Below, in pieces: positions 35,053 to 46,481 of a DNA stretch of 51,536 nucleotides. Position numbers and translations under genes: made by a program. The DNA is from Enterobacter sp. Lineage in GTDB: Bacteria > Pseudomonadota > Gammaproteobacteria > Enterobacterales > Enterobacteriaceae. Below the pieces are notes generated by a model. It saw nothing but the letters and a program-made list of their open reading frames with translations. It had not been told where the DNA came from and made no database searches. The DNA lies in contig JALCNW010000027.1 in the NCBI GenBank assembly GCA_022649305.1, positions 1 through 51,536 on the forward strand, in the 5' to 3' direction. Each line of letters begins with the position of its first letter. Positions within the stretch are counted from its first letter, which is position 1.

Positions 35053-35391
35053 CTAGCAGAGCTTATCCGCGCGCTCAATAAACGGTTGCAGACTCTTCTT
35101 CTGGCTTGGGTTTGCCGGGTCATCAATCTGAATAATGCTTATCGGCTGGCCTTTGCTGCTGCCGCTGGCGACCTGCTGCTCAGCGATGTCATTCAGCGGG
35201 TACTGCACCAGCGTACTGGGGTTGATTGCGTACAAGGCATGCCCGGGACGACAGGTCAGCATCACCTCTTCGCGGTTAAATGCCCAGTTATCTTTACCCA
35301 CTTCAAAACGGCTAACGGTTATCACCTGTGGCGCCGCAAATGCTGTGCTGGTACAGGCCAGCAATAAAATAGAAAGTACTGTTTTTTTCAT
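35053..35391 (-). CDS. yebY: YebY family periplasmic protein
   Basis: The 112-residue protein begins with a signal peptide ([19 protein letters not shown], cut before APQV). The mature part is close to YebY, with cysteines in 'LTCRPG' and at the C-terminus ('ERADKLC'), likely one disulphide. The start at 35391 is chosen for the signal peptide; the frame stays open upstream. It is the last gene of a yobA-yebZ-yebY operon, thought to act in copper handling; its own role is unknown. Confidence 0.93.
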   Translation of the reverse strand: MKKTVLSILLLACTSTAFAAPQVITVSRFEVGKDNWAFNREEVMLTCRPGHALYAINPSTLVQYPLNDIAEQQVASGSSKGQPISIIQIDDPANPSQKKSLQPFIERADKLC

Positions 35392-35407
35392 ACGTTGTTT
35401 AACCTTG

Positions 35408-36280
35408 TCAGAAGGGTTCCCAGGTGGCAAACAGGCTGACCGCTGCCAAAACCAGAGCCCCTAGTACAACCTCTGCCTGTGTCATCCAGATAAAATATTG
35501 TTGCGCCCGCCCGGTGTCGGTACGCAGTCGCGGAACCAAAAGATACCGATTCAACAGCGCAATGACCACCATCATCGCCACCAACGCACATTTGAACAAA
35601 AGAAGCTGCCCATAGTCCGTCTGCCACGGCAGCTTAGCGCCCAGGATCAACAGACCGTTGATAATGCCAGTGAAGATAACGCCGGCAACAGCGTAATGCC
35701 CCACGCGCGAAAAACGCATCATGGTGTAGATAGCCTGAACGCGCCAGCGCCCGTTGGCCAGACGCAGGCAAATTAGCAGCGGTAGCAGACCGCCCACCCA
35801 CGTTGCGGCGCACAGGAGATGGACGGCGTGATTCACGCGCTGTAGTACGCCGGGAAGCCCATCACGCATCGCCGCGTGTCCAACACCCGCGAGCAGGATA
35901 AACTGCCCTAACGTTAATAAGAGCAACAGCCTGGCATTCTTTTTAGGGGCAATCCAGGCCGCACACGCGGTGAGTAACGCGAGTATCATCTGCCACAGCC
36001 AGACGCTGCCAAACTGAGTGGTGATGACGGCGCGCCAGATATCCGGGCGCATCACATCCCCCCAGCCGTCGCCCATTAATCCACCCTGAACGGCCATCAT
36101 CAACACTGCCGTAGCCAGGCTCACCAGTACCGCCGCTTTTTGCTGCCACAGTAAACGATTGGCCATCAGGCGCTGTAGCGAGAAAGGGGCAAGCCAGGCG
36201 CTGTAAAGCGCATTGCCAAAAATCAGCATCAAGGCAGTAAAATGCACAAACCGCAGGGCGACGAAGCTTAACGCCAGCAT
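35408..36280 (-). CDS. yebZ: Copper resistance D family protein YebZ
   Basis: YebZ is a CopD-family inner-membrane protein, 290 residues as in E. coli, proposed to move copper across the membrane with CopC-like YobA. It has about eight membrane helices and family histidines in the first helix ('[15 protein letters not shown]') and in '[17 protein letters not shown]' near residue 147. It lies one base after the yobA stop and 16 bases before yebY, so the three form an operon. Copper function is from the family; no direct evidence here. Confidence 0.95.
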   Translation of the reverse strand: MLALSFVALRFVHFTALMLIFGNALYSAWLAPFSLQRLMANRLLWQQKAAVLVSLATAVLMMAVQGGLMGDGWGDVMRPDIWRAVITTQFGSVWLWQMILALLTACAAWIAPKKNARLLLLLTLGQFILLAGVGHAAMRDGLPGVLQRVNHAVHLLCAATWVGGLLPLLICLRLANGRWRVQAIYTMMRFSRVGHYAVAGVIFTGIINGLLILGAKLPWQTDYGQLLLFKCALVAMMVVIALLNRYLLVPRLRTDTGRAQQYFIWMTQAEVVLGALVLAAVSLFATWEPF

Positions 36281-36281
36281 G

Positions 36282-36656
36282 TTATTTCACGCTAAAACGA
36301 TAGTTGCCCTTGGTTTTGTGACCATCGACGGACACCACATGCCATTCCACTTCATAGGCACCAGGGGTTAACGATTGTTCAAGAGGCACGATAAGCTGGG
36401 TTTTGTCGTTTTCAGCACGTTTGACCGCCCCAACGTTAACCACCTGCTGTTTGTCGCCAGTGATCGTAACGCCGCTAAATTTAGGCTCAATCCCCTCAGA
36501 AAAATTAAGCGTCAACGCTTGCGGAGCAGCGTCCACCACCGCGTCAGCCGCCGGGTATTGATGCTTCAGATGAGCATGAGCTAGAGCTGCAGGCGCTGCC
36601 GCCAGAGAGAGGACAACGACCAGTGCGCGAACCGCGCGGGAGGGGTTGAAAACCAT
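36282..36656 (-). CDS. yobA: CopC-domain protein YobA
   Basis: YobA is a periplasmic CopC-family copper-binding protein. The 124-residue precursor has a signal peptide of about 26 residues ending 'APAALA', so the mature protein starts with HAHL, whose N-terminal histidine is a typical Cu(II) ligand. A second conserved part, '[18 protein letters not shown]', holds two more histidines. The ATG at 36656 is preferred because AAGGA lies 9 bases upstream and it gives the E. coli length. It is the first gene of yobA-yebZ-yebY. Confidence 0.95.
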   Translation of the reverse strand: MVFNPSRAVRALVVVLSLAAAPAALAHAHLKHQYPAADAVVDAAPQALTLNFSEGIEPKFSGVTITGDKQQVVNVGAVKRAENDKTQLIVPLEQSLTPGAYEVEWHVVSVDGHKTKGNYRFSVK

Positions 36657-36793
36657 ATCAATCATTCCTTTTTGTTATGCCTATATGACAGAGGATAACC
36701 CTGTATAATATCTGAGTCGAGAACCATCCGGAGATGGCTTGTCAACGCAGGGCAACCGCGGTAACGTTGGCGCCGAAAATTCAGGAGAAGAGA

Positions 36794-37024
36794 ATGAAGA
36801 CCAATCTGGCAGCCCTTCCTCAGGAAGAGATGGATAAGATCAATGTCGATCTTGCCGCCGCAGGCGTGGCATTCAAGGAACGGTATAATATGCCCATCAT
36901 TGCCGAAGTCGTCGAGCGCGACCAACCTGCACATTTGCGGGACTGGTTTAGAGAGCGATTAATCGCTCATCGCCTGAAGTCCGTCACGCTATCGCGTTTA
37001 CCGTACGAACCAAAGGTTAAGTAA
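36794..37024 (+). CDS. holE: DNA polymerase III theta subunit
   Basis: HolE is the small theta subunit of the polymerase III core; it binds and stabilises the proofreading subunit epsilon. The 76-residue protein has the family length and keeps the three-helix core ('[13 protein letters not shown]', '[11 protein letters not shown]') and the end 'SRLPYEPK'. The start at 36794 is chosen by alignment, with GGAGAAG upstream; the frame is open further 5' but divergent from yobA control DNA. It is followed 44 bases later by another exonuclease gene, exoX. Confidence 0.95.
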   Translation: MKTNLAALPQEEMDKINVDLAAAGVAFKERYNMPIIAEVVERDQPAHLRDWFRERLIAHRLKSVTLSRLPYEPKVK

Positions 37025-37068
37025 GCTTAACGAACTGCGCATTTCATTTTTACGGCCAGGAGCAAGCC

Positions 37069-37731
37069 ATGCTGCGTGTTATTGATACCGAAACCTGCGA
37101 CCTTCAGGGTGGGATTGTCGAGGTGGCGTCCGTTGATGTCGTCGACGGAAAGATTGTCAATCCCATGAGTCATCTGGTGCGCCCCGACCGCCCTATTAGC
37201 CCACAGGCGATGGCCATTCACCGCATCACAGAATCAATGGTAGTGGATAAGCCGTGGATTGAAGAGGTTATCCCAAACTACTACGGGAGCACGTGGTACG
37301 TCGCGCATAACGCCAGCTTCGATCGTCGCGTCCTGCCAGAAATGCCCGGCGAATGGATTTGTACCATGAAACTGGCGCGTCGCTTATGGCCAGGCATTAA
37401 GTACAGCAATATGGCGCTATACAAATCACGCAAGCTCAATGTGAAGACGCCAGAAGGGCTGCATCATCACCGCGCACTGTATGATTGCTATATCACGGCA
37501 GCGTTGCTGATCGATATAATGAATAACTCAGGATGGACGCCGGATGATATGGCGACCATCACTGGCCGCCCTGCGTTGATGACGACATTTACCTTCGGCA
37601 AGTATCGCGGTAAAGCGGTTTCTGAAGTGGCAGAACGCGACCCTGGTTATTTACGCTGGTTATACAACAACCTCGATAAAATGAGCCCGGAACTGCGTTT
37701 AACGCTCCGCCATTACCTGAATGAAGCTTAA
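37069..37731 (+). CDS. exoX: Exodeoxyribonuclease X
   Basis: ExoX is a distributive 3'-5' DNA exonuclease of the DnaQ (DEDDh) family with roles in mismatch repair and UV tolerance. The 220-residue protein shows all catalytic motifs: D-x-E in 'VIDTETCDL' (residues 4-12), 'AHNASFDRR' near residue 81 and H-x4-D in '[11 protein letters not shown]' near residue 140. A C-terminal region ('[15 protein letters not shown]') is the usual ExoX extension. It overlaps the convergent ptrB stop by 4 bases. Confidence 0.96.
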   Translation: MLRVIDTETCDLQGGIVEVASVDVVDGKIVNPMSHLVRPDRPISPQAMAIHRITESMVVDKPWIEEVIPNYYGSTWYVAHNASFDRRVLPEMPGEWICTMKLARRLWPGIKYSNMALYKSRKLNVKTPEGLHHHRALYDCYITAALLIDIMNNSGWTPDDMATITGRPALMTTFTFGKYRGKAVSEVAERDPGYLRWLYNNLDKMSPELRLTLRHYLNEA

Positions 37732-39788
37732 CGAGCCGTCTGGCCTGGCAACGAGTCTTGCGCCAGGCCAATCAAAAATGCGTATTCCAGCGAGACGCCT
37801 TCATAAGATTTAAATCGTCCTGACTTCCCGCCATGTCCCGAATCCATATCGGTGCAGAGCAGCAGCAAATTATCATCTGTTTTCAGCTCGCGTAGTTTCG
37901 CCACCCACTTTGCCGGTTCCCAGTATTGTACCTGGGAGTCATGCAGCCCCGTCGTCACCAGCATGTGCGGATAGGCTTTTGCCTCGACGTTATCGTAAGG
38001 GCTGTACTCCTTCATATAGCGATAATAGGTTTCATCCTGCGGATTCCCCCATTCTTCAAACTCACCTGTCGTCAGGGGGATAGATTCATCCAGCATCGTG
38101 GTGACGACATCAACGAAGGGCACCTGCGCAACAATGCCTTTAAACAGCTCCGGTCGATGGTTGATGACAGTGCCCATTAGCATCCCGCCCGCACTGCCGC
38201 CCATCCCAAAACATCGCTCAGGATCGCCGTATCCTTGTGCAATTAACGCATCGCAGACGTCGAGATAATCGTTAAAGGTATTTTTCTTTTTCAGGAATTT
38301 ACCGTCTTCATACCAGTGCTGACCAAGTTCTCCCCCGCCACGGATATGGGCGATGGCAAATACAAATCCTCTGTCGAGCAAGCTCAGTCTACTGCCGCTG
38401 AAATCCGCATCCATGCTCGATCCATACGAACCGTAGCCGTACACCAGCAGCGGATTTTTACCTTTTCGGAAATGATCTTTGTGATAAACCAGCGAAACGG
38501 GGACTTCAACGCCATCACGTGCAATCACCCAAAGGTGTTCGCTACGGTACAGGCTGGCGTCAAAACCCGTCACCTCAGCCTGTTTAATGACGCGCCGTTG
38601 CCCGGTGTCCATATCAAGTTCAAACAGCGTATCGGGCGTGGTCATTGACGAATAGCCGTATCGCAGACGCGAAGATTCTGGTTCGGGATTGTAGCCAATC
38701 CAGGTGACGTAGGCCGGATCGTCAAAAGCAATCCCGATTGATTCGCGGCTTTTACGATTGATTTGTCTGATGCTGGTCAGCCCGCGCTGACGCTCTTCGA
38801 CAACCAGCCAGTCGGTGAAGAGCGTGAAACCTTCAAGCATCACATGCTCGCGCGCCGGAATTAACACTTCCCACTTACGTTCGTCGCGGACTTTGGTTTT
38901 ATAGAGGCCAAAGTTTTTGCCTTCGCGATTGGAGCGCAGGTAAAAGGCGTGCTGGAAATGATCGAGACTGTATTCATGATCTTTACGTCGCGGCAAAAAA
39001 CAGAGCGGTTGCGCATCGGGTAATTCGGCATCAAGCAGCAGTACTTCCGTCGTGGTGGCGCTGGCAAGTGAAATGATCACATAGTGTCGCGACGTGGTTT
39101 TATGCAGGCTGACGTAAAACATTTCATCTTTTTCTTCATAGACCAGCTCATCATCACATGAGGCGGTGCCGACCGTATGCCGCCATACCTGGTAGGGCAA
39201 AAGCGTAGACGCATGTTTTTTGACGTAGTAAACGGTTTCAGAATCGTTCGCCCAGACAAAACCGGATGCGACGTTATCCAGCATTTCCGGATACCAGTTT
39301 CCCGTCTCCAGATTGCGGAATCGCAACCCGTACTGGCGTCGGGAAAGATAATCTTCGGCCAGCGCCATAATAGTATTGTCTGGGGATACCGCCATCCCGC
39401 CAAGGGTATAAAACTCACTGTGCGAGGCGCGTTGATTGGCATCCAGTAGGATCGCCCAGTCGTCCCACTCGGCGTTAAGCACCGACTGTCGCTGGTAAAT
39501 GGCGTATTCATTGCCCGGTTCGTAGATGTGCCGGTAGCGGTAGCCGTTCCGGGTCCACGGCGCAGAGATATCATGCTGGGGAACGCGCGCGACCATCTCA
39601 GCGAGCAGGCTGTCCTGTAACACCTGCTGAGAGGACATAACCTTTCGGCCATAGTCATTCTCCTGATGCAGATAGTCGAGGACCTCTGGCTGCGAACGCG
39701 AGTCGTCCCGCAGCCAGTAATAATTATCGATGCGCGTATCACCATGGGTGGTGATCGCTTTGGGAACAGATCGGGCTTTTGGCAGCAT
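37728..39788 (-). CDS. ptrB: Oligopeptidase B
   Basis: PtrB is a cytoplasmic serine peptidase (prolyl oligopeptidase family, S9A) that cuts short peptides after Arg or Lys. The 686-residue protein equals the E. coli length. The N-terminal two thirds form a beta-propeller; the catalytic domain has the nucleophile in '[14 protein letters not shown]' and the histidine in '[13 protein letters not shown]' near the C-terminus, with the acidic residue in '[12 protein letters not shown]'. It is convergent with exoX. Confidence 0.96.
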   Translation of the reverse strand: MLPKARSVPKAITTHGDTRIDNYYWLRDDSRSQPEVLDYLHQENDYGRKVMSSQQVLQDSLLAEMVARVPQHDISAPWTRNGYRYRHIYEPGNEYAIYQRQSVLNAEWDDWAILLDANQRASHSEFYTLGGMAVSPDNTIMALAEDYLSRRQYGLRFRNLETGNWYPEMLDNVASGFVWANDSETVYYVKKHASTLLPYQVWRHTVGTASCDDELVYEEKDEMFYVSLHKTTSRHYVIISLASATTTEVLLLDAELPDAQPLCFLPRRKDHEYSLDHFQHAFYLRSNREGKNFGLYKTKVRDERKWEVLIPAREHVMLEGFTLFTDWLVVEERQRGLTSIRQINRKSRESIGIAFDDPAYVTWIGYNPEPESSRLRYGYSSMTTPDTLFELDMDTGQRRVIKQAEVTGFDASLYRSEHLWVIARDGVEVPVSLVYHKDHFRKGKNPLLVYGYGSYGSSMDADFSGSRLSLLDRGFVFAIAHIRGGGELGQHWYEDGKFLKKKNTFNDYLDVCDALIAQGYGDPERCFGMGGSAGGMLMGTVINHRPELFKGIVAQVPFVDVVTTMLDESIPLTTGEFEEWGNPQDETYYRYMKEYSPYDNVEAKAYPHMLVTTGLHDSQVQYWEPAKWVAKLRELKTDDNLLLLCTDMDSGHGGKSGRFKSYEGVSLEYAFLIGLAQDSLPGQTAR

Positions 39789-39875
39789 GTCAGTTTTTCT
39801 TTTGCGTTTTACACCCTATAAGGGTGGCAAATCGCACGCATGATGCAAGCGAAACGTGACAAGCGAAGGCGAAAA

Positions 39876-40526
39876 TTATCCCGGTAATGCCTGTTTCTGT
39901 TGCTTAATATCCTGCTCAATCCCTTCACGGACATCCTTAGGAATATTCAGTGCATCTCCCAGCGCATTAAGGTAACTGCGCTCCATAAAATGATCGACAT
40001 CGATGGCCGCACAGCTCAGGAAGTAAAGCTCCAGCGCTTCCTCTTCATTTTTAACACTTTGCGCCAGACGAATCGGATCCAAAGGCTGCTCAATGGCCTG
40101 CGCTACCAGCACTCTCCCCTGCTCCTCGACGCCCGCCTCTCGCATCTGCTGTTCGATGGCAGAGCGTTCCTGAGCATCAATATGTCCGTCACTTTTTGCG
40201 GCAAACACCAGCGCAAGAATGAGTCGCTCGGTACGCACATCTATCGGTGAGGTATGCTGCCCATACTCCGGTTCCGCCTGATGCGCCGTTCGCACCCGTT
40301 CCTTGTACTTATTCCACAGCACCGTTCCGGCCACCGCACCGCCACCTGCCAGCAGCGCACCCGTGCCGTATTTTGCCAGCAGTTTACGCGATGATTTATT
40401 GGCAACCAGTAAGCCCGCCAACCCCCCGAGTGCGCCGGGTACGAGCAGCTTGCTCAGCCCTTGCTGACCGGACGACGATACCTTTTGACCCAACATTGAT
40501 TGCAATTGATTTAACCAGCCTGACAT
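39876..40526 (-). CDS. yebE: YebE family inner membrane protein (TerB-like)
   Basis: This 216-residue protein has a membrane segment rich in glycine and alanine at about residues 27-65 and a C-terminal TerB-like helical domain (DUF533) beginning near '[20 protein letters not shown]'. Its function is unknown; in E. coli it is induced by the Cpx response. The ATG at 40526 ([10 protein letters not shown]) is preferred because GGGGA lies 5 bases upstream. In E. coli yebF and yebG follow; here purT comes next on the other strand, so both are absent from this position. Confidence 0.93.
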   Translation of the reverse strand: MSGWLNQLQSMLGQKVSSSGQQGLSKLLVPGALGGLAGLLVANKSSRKLLAKYGTGALLAGGGAVAGTVLWNKYKERVRTAHQAEPEYGQHTSPIDVRTERLILALVFAAKSDGHIDAQERSAIEQQMREAGVEEQGRVLVAQAIEQPLDPIRLAQSVKNEEEALELYFLSCAAIDVDHFMERSYLNALGDALNIPKDVREGIEQDIKQQKQALPG

Positions 40527-40658
40527 GATTTTCCCCATTTAACGGTTGGTAATCTTCACAGCGTAAGCGAGTTGATGTCAGGAAATGTCTGCCTGCACTA
40601 AAGATGCGAAAATGTCGCAGCCACGCAGCCGCGCTTAATCCTCGTCGAGGCAAGACAG

Positions 40659-40674
40659 ACGCAAACGTTTTCGT
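40659..40674 (+). promoter_or_regulatory. PurR box upstream of purT
   Basis: ACGCAAACGTTTTCGT fits the PurR operator consensus throughout. It lies 34 bases before the purT start. PurR with hypoxanthine or guanine represses purT in E. coli. Confidence 0.88.
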
Positions 40675-40708
40675 TTATACTGCGCGCAACTTTTTCAGGG
40701 GGATATTT

Positions 40709-41887
40709 ATGACTCGTTTAGGAACCGCACTGCGTCCAGCCGCGACGCGCGTAATGCTGTTAGGCTCAGGAGAGCTGGGAAAAGAAGTCGCCATTGAGTG
40801 CCAGCGCCTGGGTGTTGAGGTCATCGCCGTCGATCGTTATGCCGATGCACCCGCCATGCACGTTGCACACCGCGCATACGTCATTAATATGCTGGATGGC
40901 GATGCCTTACGCGCGCTTATTGAAAAAGAAAAACCTGACTTTGTCGTACCTGAAATCGAAGCGATTGCTACCGAAACGTTGATAGCACTGGAAGCAGACG
41001 GCCAGCGCGTCGTGCCTTGCGCCCAGGCGGCCAAACTCACCATGAATCGCGAGGGCATTCGTCGCCTGGCAGCAGAAACGTTAGCGATCCCAACCTCAAG
41101 CTACCGTTTTGCTGGCGTTAAGACCGAGTTCGTCCAGGCCGTAAATGAGATTGGCTACCCGTGCATCATTAAGCCGGTCATGAGCTCCTCCGGTAAAGGG
41201 CAAAGCTTTATCCGTAGCGAAGAGACGCTGGATAAAGCGTGGGATTACGCCCAGCAAGGCGGACGAGCGGGCGCTGGACGCGTGATTGTCGAAGGCGTGG
41301 TGAAATTTGATTTTGAGATAACCCTGCTCACTGTCAATGCCGTCGACGGCGTGCATTTCTGCGACCCCATTGGTCATCGCCAGGAAGATGGCGATTACCG
41401 CGAATCATGGCAACCTCAACGGATGAGCGCCCTGGCACTTGAGCGCGCGCAGGACATCGCCCGTCACGTCGTCGTCGCGCTGGGCGGATATGGTTTGTTC
41501 GGCGTTGAGCTGTTTGTCTGCGGTGACGACGTGATCTTCAGTGAAGTCTCTCCTCGCCCACACGATACCGGTATGGTGACGTTGATTTCACAAGATCTCT
41601 CAGAGTTTGCCCTGCACGTTCGTGCTTTCCTTGGTCTGCCAATTGGCGGAATTCGTCAGTATGGCCCTGCCGCATCCGCTGTGATCCTGCCGCAGCTGAC
41701 CAGCCAGAACGTGACGTTTGATAACATTGATGCCGCCGTGGGTGCCGGCCTGCAGGTGCGATTGTTTGGTAAACCGGAGATTGACGGAACGCGCCGTTTG
41801 GGTGTGGCGTTAGCCGTGGCGGATGATGTAGAAGAGGCCGTTGCGCGGGCGAAAAAGGCTGCCGCAAGTGTGAAGGTCGAGGGATAA
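40709..41887 (+). CDS. purT: Formate-dependent GAR transformylase (GAR transformylase 2)
   Basis: PurT makes formylglycinamide ribonucleotide from GAR, formate and ATP in purine synthesis, as an alternative to the folate-dependent PurN. The 392-residue protein has the ATP-grasp order: N-terminal '[16 protein letters not shown]', the ATP-grasp strand '[14 protein letters not shown]' near residue 152, a metal-binding 'GLFGVELFV' near 260 and the '[13 protein letters not shown]' loop near 284. The start at 40709 has AGGGGGA upstream and gives the E. coli length; the frame is open further upstream over the PurR box, which is not coding. Confidence 0.97.
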   Translation: MTRLGTALRPAATRVMLLGSGELGKEVAIECQRLGVEVIAVDRYADAPAMHVAHRAYVINMLDGDALRALIEKEKPDFVVPEIEAIATETLIALEADGQRVVPCAQAAKLTMNREGIRRLAAETLAIPTSSYRFAGVKTEFVQAVNEIGYPCIIKPVMSSSGKGQSFIRSEETLDKAWDYAQQGGRAGAGRVIVEGVVKFDFEITLLTVNAVDGVHFCDPIGHRQEDGDYRESWQPQRMSALALERAQDIARHVVVALGGYGLFGVELFVCGDDVIFSEVSPRPHDTGMVTLISQDLSEFALHVRAFLGLPIGGIRQYGPAASAVILPQLTSQNVTFDNIDAAVGAGLQVRLFGKPEIDGTRRLGVALAVADDVEEAVARAKKAAASVKVEG

Positions 41888-41888
41888 A

Positions 41889-41912
41889 AAAACGGGCCGT
41901 TTGGCCCGTTTA
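41889..41912. terminator. Bidirectional terminator between purT and eda
   Basis: AACGGGCC pairs with GGCCCGTT around GTTT, with A residues before and T residues after. It lies between two convergent genes. Confidence 0.88.
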
Positions 41913-41920
41913 TCTGTGCT

Positions 41921-42562
41921 TTACTGCTTAGCGCCTTCGACTGCTTCACGCGCCAGCTGAGTGATGCGATCCCAGTCGCCCGTTTCCAGCGCATCCGCCG
42001 GAACCAGCCAGGAGCCGCCGATACAGAGAACGCTTTTCAGCGCCAGGTAATCACGGTAGTTCGCCGGAGAGATGCCGCCAGTCGGGCAGAAACGCACCTG
42101 AGAGAACGGGCCTGCAATTGCCTGCAGCGCTTTGGTGCCGCCGTTAGCTTCAGCCGGGAAGAATTTAAACTCTTTCAATCCGTAATCCATGCCCAGCATC
42201 AGTTCAGACACGGTGCTGATACCAGGGATTAACGGAATGGTACCTTCGGTTGCCGCTTTCAACAGTGGCTCAGTCAAGCCTGGGCTAATCGCAAACTGCG
42301 CGCCCGCTTCGGTGACTTCTGCCAGCTGCTGTGGATTCAGCACGGTACCCGCACCGATAATGGCCTCAGGGACTTCTTTTGCAATCGCGCGGATAGCATC
42401 CATTGCACACGCGGTACGCAGCGTGACTTCCAGAACACGAACACCACCTGCAACCAGCGCTTTCGCCATCGGGACAGCGTGCTCCAGTTTATTCACCACG
42501 ATAACCGGTACTACAGGACCAGTTGTCAGGATTGCTTCTGCACTTGTTTTCCAGTTTTTCAT
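41921..42562 (-). CDS. eda: KDPG aldolase (4-hydroxy-2-oxoglutarate aldolase)
   Basis: Eda cleaves 2-keto-3-deoxy-6-phosphogluconate to pyruvate and glyceraldehyde 3-phosphate, the last step of the Entner-Doudoroff route and of uronate breakdown. The 213-residue protein keeps the Schiff-base lysine in 'KEFKFFPAE' (near residue 133) and the catalytic glutamate in 'VLEVTLRT' (near residue 45). It follows edd by 39 bases and is probably read from edd and from its own promoter; KdgR, encoded in this window, regulates eda in E. coli. Confidence 0.97.
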   Translation of the reverse strand: MKNWKTSAEAILTTGPVVPVIVVNKLEHAVPMAKALVAGGVRVLEVTLRTACAMDAIRAIAKEVPEAIIGAGTVLNPQQLAEVTEAGAQFAISPGLTEPLLKAATEGTIPLIPGISTVSELMLGMDYGLKEFKFFPAEANGGTKALQAIAGPFSQVRFCPTGGISPANYRDYLALKSVLCIGGSWLVPADALETGDWDRITQLAREAVEGAKQ

Positions 42563-42601
42563 CAGAGTTTTTCTCTCGCCAGATCGATAAATCTTGTCGT
42601 C

Positions 42602-44413
42602 TTAAAACGTTATACAGGTTGCGCCCTGCTCAGCACCGGAGAGTTTCTCACGCAGCGCGCTGAACATTTCGCGTCCTGTTCCCACACGCGACGCGCTGAG
42701 GTCAGGAATATGCGGCTTACGGGCTTCAAGTACGGCGTCATCCACCAGCAGGGTCAGTTCACCTGTCTGGCCATTAACACGAATGATGTCGCCATCGCGT
42801 ACTTTTGCCAGCAACCCACCATCGTAGGCTTCGGGAGTGACGTGAATCGCTGAAGGCACTTTACCTGATGCACCAGAGAGACGTCCATCGGTGACCAACG
42901 CAATTTTGAAACAGCGGTCCAATAATACACCAAGTGGTGGCATAAGTTTATGTAATTCTGGCATACCGTTCGCTTTTGGCCCTTGATGACGCACCACAAT
43001 CACGCAATCTTTATTCAGAAGTCCGGCTTCAAAAGCAGGTAAGACGTCATGCTGGCTCTCAAAGATAATCGCGGGCGCTTCAACGACCTGATTCTCAACC
43101 GGTACGGCAGAGGTTTTCATGACCGCGCGACCCAGGTTACCGCTCAGCACTTTGGTGCCACCGTGACGAGAAAACGGTTTTTCAAACGTCGCGACGACCT
43201 GTTCATCCAGAGGCGCCTGCGCGCCTTCACGCCAGTCGAGTTCGCCATTGTTCAGCCACGGTTCCATGGTGTAACGCTGTAAGCCAAAGCCTGCAACGGT
43301 GTTAACGTCTTCGTGCAGCAGGCCGCCTTTCAGCAGCTCACGAATGAGGACCGGTACGCCGCCCGCCGCCTGGAAGTGGTTGATATCTGCCGGGCCGTTC
43401 GGATAGAGGCGAGCCATCAGCGGTACCACGTCAGACAGGTCAGAGAAGTCATCCCAGTTAATCAGGATGCCGGCCGCGCGAGCCATTGCCACCAGATGCA
43501 TGGTGTGGTTGGTTGAACCGCCGGTTGCCAGCAACGCGACAATACCATTCACGATGACTTTTTCATCAACCATTTTGCCCAGCGGCATCCACTCGTTCCC
43601 GTTGCCGGTAAGACGTGTCACCTGACGCGCTGCGGCTTCGGTCAGTGCCTGACGCAGTGGAGCATCCGGCTGAATGAAGGATGAGCCCGGCAACTGCATG
43701 CCCATAAATTCAACCACCATCTGATTGGTGTTGGCGGTGCCGTAAAATGTACAGGTGCCCGGCGCATGATAAGAAGCCGCTTCGGCCTCAAGTAAGGCAA
43801 TACGATCGGCTTTTCCTTCGGCATAAAGTTGGCGAATACGCACTTTTTCTTTATTTGGTAACCCGCTCGCCATCGGGCCTGACGGCACAAAAATAGCAGG
43901 TAAGTGGCCAAAGGACAGCGCCGCCATCGCCAGGCCCGGGACAATCTTGTCGCAGACGCCCAGATATAGCGCGCCATCAAACATATTATGAGACAGGCCA
44001 ACTGCGGCAGACATGGCGATCACTTCGCGACTGAGCAAAGACAGCTCCATGCCGTCCTGTCCCTGCGTCACACCATCACACATCGCCGGAACGCCGCCCG
44101 CAACCTGCCCGACTGCATTGGCGCTGTGCAGGGCTTTACGGATGATTTCTGGATAGTGTTCATAAGGCTGGTGCGCGGAGAGCATGTCGTTATAGGAGGT
44201 GATGATCGCAATATTGTTACGCAACATGCTTTTCAACGAAGCTTTATCGTCCGGCTGACAGGCCGCAAAGCCATGAGCAAGATTACCGCAGGCCAGCTGG
44301 GAACGATGTACCGTGTCGGTTTTGGCCTGTTGGATACGGGCGAGGTATGCAGAACGTGTCTTTTCCGAGCGTTCGATAATGCGCTGCGTTACCCGTAACA
44401 TTACTGAATTCAT
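42602..44413 (-). CDS. edd: 6-Phosphogluconate dehydratase
   Basis: Edd converts 6-phosphogluconate to KDPG, the first committed step of the Entner-Doudoroff pathway, using an iron-sulphur cluster. The 603-residue protein has the E. coli length and the IlvD/Edd family signatures '[19 protein letters not shown]' near residue 115 and '[15 protein letters not shown]' near residue 510. GAGG lies before the ATG. A GntR-type palindrome overlaps its codons 5-9 and another lies upstream, so gluconate control is likely. It is the first gene of edd-eda. Confidence 0.97.
   Translation of the reverse strand: MNSVMLRVTQRIIERSEKTRSAYLARIQQAKTDTVHRSQLACGNLAHGFAACQPDDKASLKSMLRNNIAIITSYNDMLSAHQPYEHYPEIIRKALHSANAVGQVAGGVPAMCDGVTQGQDGMELSLLSREVIAMSAAVGLSHNMFDGALYLGVCDKIVPGLAMAALSFGHLPAIFVPSGPMASGLPNKEKVRIRQLYAEGKADRIALLEAEAASYHAPGTCTFYGTANTNQMVVEFMGMQLPGSSFIQPDAPLRQALTEAAARQVTRLTGNGNEWMPLGKMVDEKVIVNGIVALLATGGSTNHTMHLVAMARAAGILINWDDFSDLSDVVPLMARLYPNGPADINHFQAAGGVPVLIRELLKGGLLHEDVNTVAGFGLQRYTMEPWLNNGELDWREGAQAPLDEQVVATFEKPFSRHGGTKVLSGNLGRAVMKTSAVPVENQVVEAPAIIFESQHDVLPAFEAGLLNKDCVIVVRHQGPKANGMPELHKLMPPLGVLLDRCFKIALVTDGRLSGASGKVPSAIHVTPEAYDGGLLAKVRDGDIIRVNGQTGELTLLVDDAVLEARKPHIPDLSASRVGTGREMFSALREKLSGAEQGATCITF
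44385..44400. promoter_or_regulatory. GntR-type operator inside the edd start
   Basis: The site GCGTTACCCGTAACAT matches the GntR consensus ATGTTACCCGTAACAT at 14 of 16 positions, including the palindromic core. It overlaps edd codons 5-10, so it may act as a downstream roadblock. Confidence 0.5.
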
Positions 44414-44533
44414 AAAAGCTCCTCAAATTTATCTGTCCGTGCTCGGGGGTTTACAAGGTGATGCGCATGTATTAACAAGGCTGAAACGCTTGCAGTCCGG
44501 AGCTCAGGGGCAAAATCACTGAGGCCAGTGTAA

Positions 44534-44569
44534 TAAAAAAAGCTCCGTGGGTGAATCCACACGGAGCTT
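44534..44569 (-). terminator. Terminator of zwf
   Basis: A 10-base stem, AAGCTCCGTG with CACGGAGCTT, is followed on the minus strand by a run of T residues. It separates zwf from edd. Confidence 0.88.
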
Positions 44570-44606
44570 AAATGATTAAAAATTATGCCACAATCTGTGT
44601 TAGATC

Positions 44607-44622
44607 ATGTTACCGGTAAAAT
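44607..44622. promoter_or_regulatory. GntR-like site between zwf and edd
   Basis: ATGTTACCGGTAAAAT matches the GntR consensus at 14 of 16 positions. It lies upstream of edd but on the zwf side of the terminator, so its role is uncertain. Confidence 0.4.
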
Positions 44623-44647
44623 AACCCCTTAGGATTAACCGGATTTA

Positions 44648-46123
44648 TTACTCGAACTCGTTCCAGGAGCGGCCATCACGGGTGATCATCGCTACGGATG
44701 CCACGGGTCCCCAGGTCCCTGCCTGATACGGTTTTGGCGCATCCTGATCGGCAGCCCAGGCTTCGGTGATGGAGTCGACCCATTTCCATGCCTCTTCTAC
44801 TTCATCACGACGAACGAAGAGCGCCTGAATTCCGCGCATTGTTTCGAGTAGCAGACGCTCGTAAGCATCGGCAAGGTGCGTTTCGTTGAAGGTTTCTGAG
44901 TAGCTTAGATCCAGCTTCGTGGTCTGCAAGTTGTGCTTATGATCGAGACCAGGCACTTTGTTCAGAACCTGAATATCCACACCTTCATCAGGCTGCAAAC
45001 GAATGGTCAGTTTGTTCTGCGGAAGTTCCTGCCAGGACTCTTTAAACAGGTTCAGCTCTGGGTTTTTGAAGTAAACCACCACTTCTGAACACTTGGTCGG
45101 CAAACGCTTACCGGTGCGCAGATAGAATGGAACACCCGCCCAACGCCAGTTGTCGATATCCACGCGAATAGCGACGAAGGTCTCAGTGTTGCTGGACTTG
45201 TTCGCGCCCTCTTCTTCCAGATAGCCAGGAACTTTTTTACCCTGAGCGAAACCGGCAGTGTACTGCCCACGCACGGTCTTCTCACGCACGTTCGAGCGAT
45301 CGATACGGCGCAGCGACTTCAATACTTTCACTTTCTCATCGCGGATGTTATCAGCAGAGAGATCGGACGGCGGAGACATGGCGATCATGCAAAGGATTTG
45401 CAACAGGTGGTTCTGAATCATGTCGCGCATCTGCCCGGCCTGATCGAAGTAACCCCAGCGCCCTTCAATGCCCACTTCCTCGGCCACGGTAATTTCCACG
45501 TGATCGATAGTGCGGTTGTCCCAGTTGTTTGCAAACAGCGAGTTGGCAAAACGAAGGGCCAGCAGGTTCAGTACCGTTTCTTTACCCAGATAATGGTCGA
45601 TACGGTAAACCTGGCACTCTTCAAAATACTCACCCACCTGGTCGTTGATTTCACGGGAGGTGGCAAGAGAGGTACCCAGCGGCTTTTCCATAACGACGCG
45701 AGCCGGTTTAGCGTTTAACTTCGCTTCACCCAGACCTTTGCAAATAGCACCAAAGGTGCTTGGCGGCATGGCGAAATAGTTAATTGTGACGCGTTCTTTC
45801 TGGTCAAGCATTTCACCCAGGCGATTGAAGGCGCTAACATCGTTCACGTCCAGGTTGCAGAAATCAAGACGTCCACTTAGCGCATCCCACAGGCTTTCAT
45901 CGATTTTCTCTTTCATGAAAGTCTCGATCGCTTCGCGTACGACTTTGGTGTAAGCGTCTTTATCCCAGTCAGCGCGGCCTACGCCCAGGATACGCGTATC
46001 CGGATGAAGCTGGCCTGCTTTTTCCAGTTGGTACAGGGAAGGCAGCAATTTTCGGCGTGCAAGATCGCCTTTCGCGCCGAAAATGACCAGGTCACATGCC
46101 TGGGCTGTTTGCGTTACCGCCAT
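44648..46123 (-). CDS. zwf: Glucose-6-phosphate 1-dehydrogenase
   Basis: Zwf oxidises glucose 6-phosphate with NADP+, the entry to the oxidative pentose phosphate and Entner-Doudoroff routes. The 491-residue protein has the nucleotide-binding segment '[17 protein letters not shown]' near residue 15 and the active-site 'RIDHYLGKE' near residue 179. It is the usual family length. A HexR palindrome lies 48 bases upstream and hexR is divergent, so HexR repression is expected. In E. coli zwf also responds to SoxS/MarA; I have not fixed that box here. Confidence 0.97.
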   Translation of the reverse strand: MAVTQTAQACDLVIFGAKGDLARRKLLPSLYQLEKAGQLHPDTRILGVGRADWDKDAYTKVVREAIETFMKEKIDESLWDALSGRLDFCNLDVNDVSAFNRLGEMLDQKERVTINYFAMPPSTFGAICKGLGEAKLNAKPARVVMEKPLGTSLATSREINDQVGEYFEECQVYRIDHYLGKETVLNLLALRFANSLFANNWDNRTIDHVEITVAEEVGIEGRWGYFDQAGQMRDMIQNHLLQILCMIAMSPPSDLSADNIRDEKVKVLKSLRRIDRSNVREKTVRGQYTAGFAQGKKVPGYLEEEGANKSSNTETFVAIRVDIDNWRWAGVPFYLRTGKRLPTKCSEVVVYFKNPELNLFKESWQELPQNKLTIRLQPDEGVDIQVLNKVPGLDHKHNLQTTKLDLSYSETFNETHLADAYERLLLETMRGIQALFVRRDEVEEAWKWVDSITEAWAADQDAPKPYQAGTWGPVASVAMITRDGRSWNEFE

Positions 46124-46170
46124 GTCATTCTCCTCAGTTGGATGTCCTGGTGCTTATGCCCGGATATCGT

Positions 46171-46185
46171 TGTAATTTTATTACA
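46171..46185. promoter_or_regulatory. HexR operator upstream of zwf
   Basis: TGTAATTTTATTACA is a near-perfect palindrome of the HexR type (TGTAAT-N3-ATTACA). It lies between zwf and hexR and may serve both. Confidence 0.8.
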
Positions 46186-46481
46186 ATGCACTGTACTGCT
46201 TTTACGTCATTCCCGAAACCATTAGCGCTTAGCCTCGCGTGCGATACCGCGATTTTTCGCTTATTACACGCTTCTGTAACGGCTATCACGATGAAACCGT
46301 TGAAACTTTGCTCTGCCCGGCCGTTGTCAAAACCCGACAGCGATCAAGTAATGAAAAAAAACAACAACATTTCGTGCCGTTGATTACCCTTTAGGGAAGT
46401 CGCAGGGGTATATTCTTGCTAATTCGAATCACGATTTCATCAATTTGTGAAATCGCTTCCACCCATGAGCGCCTTGTCATC

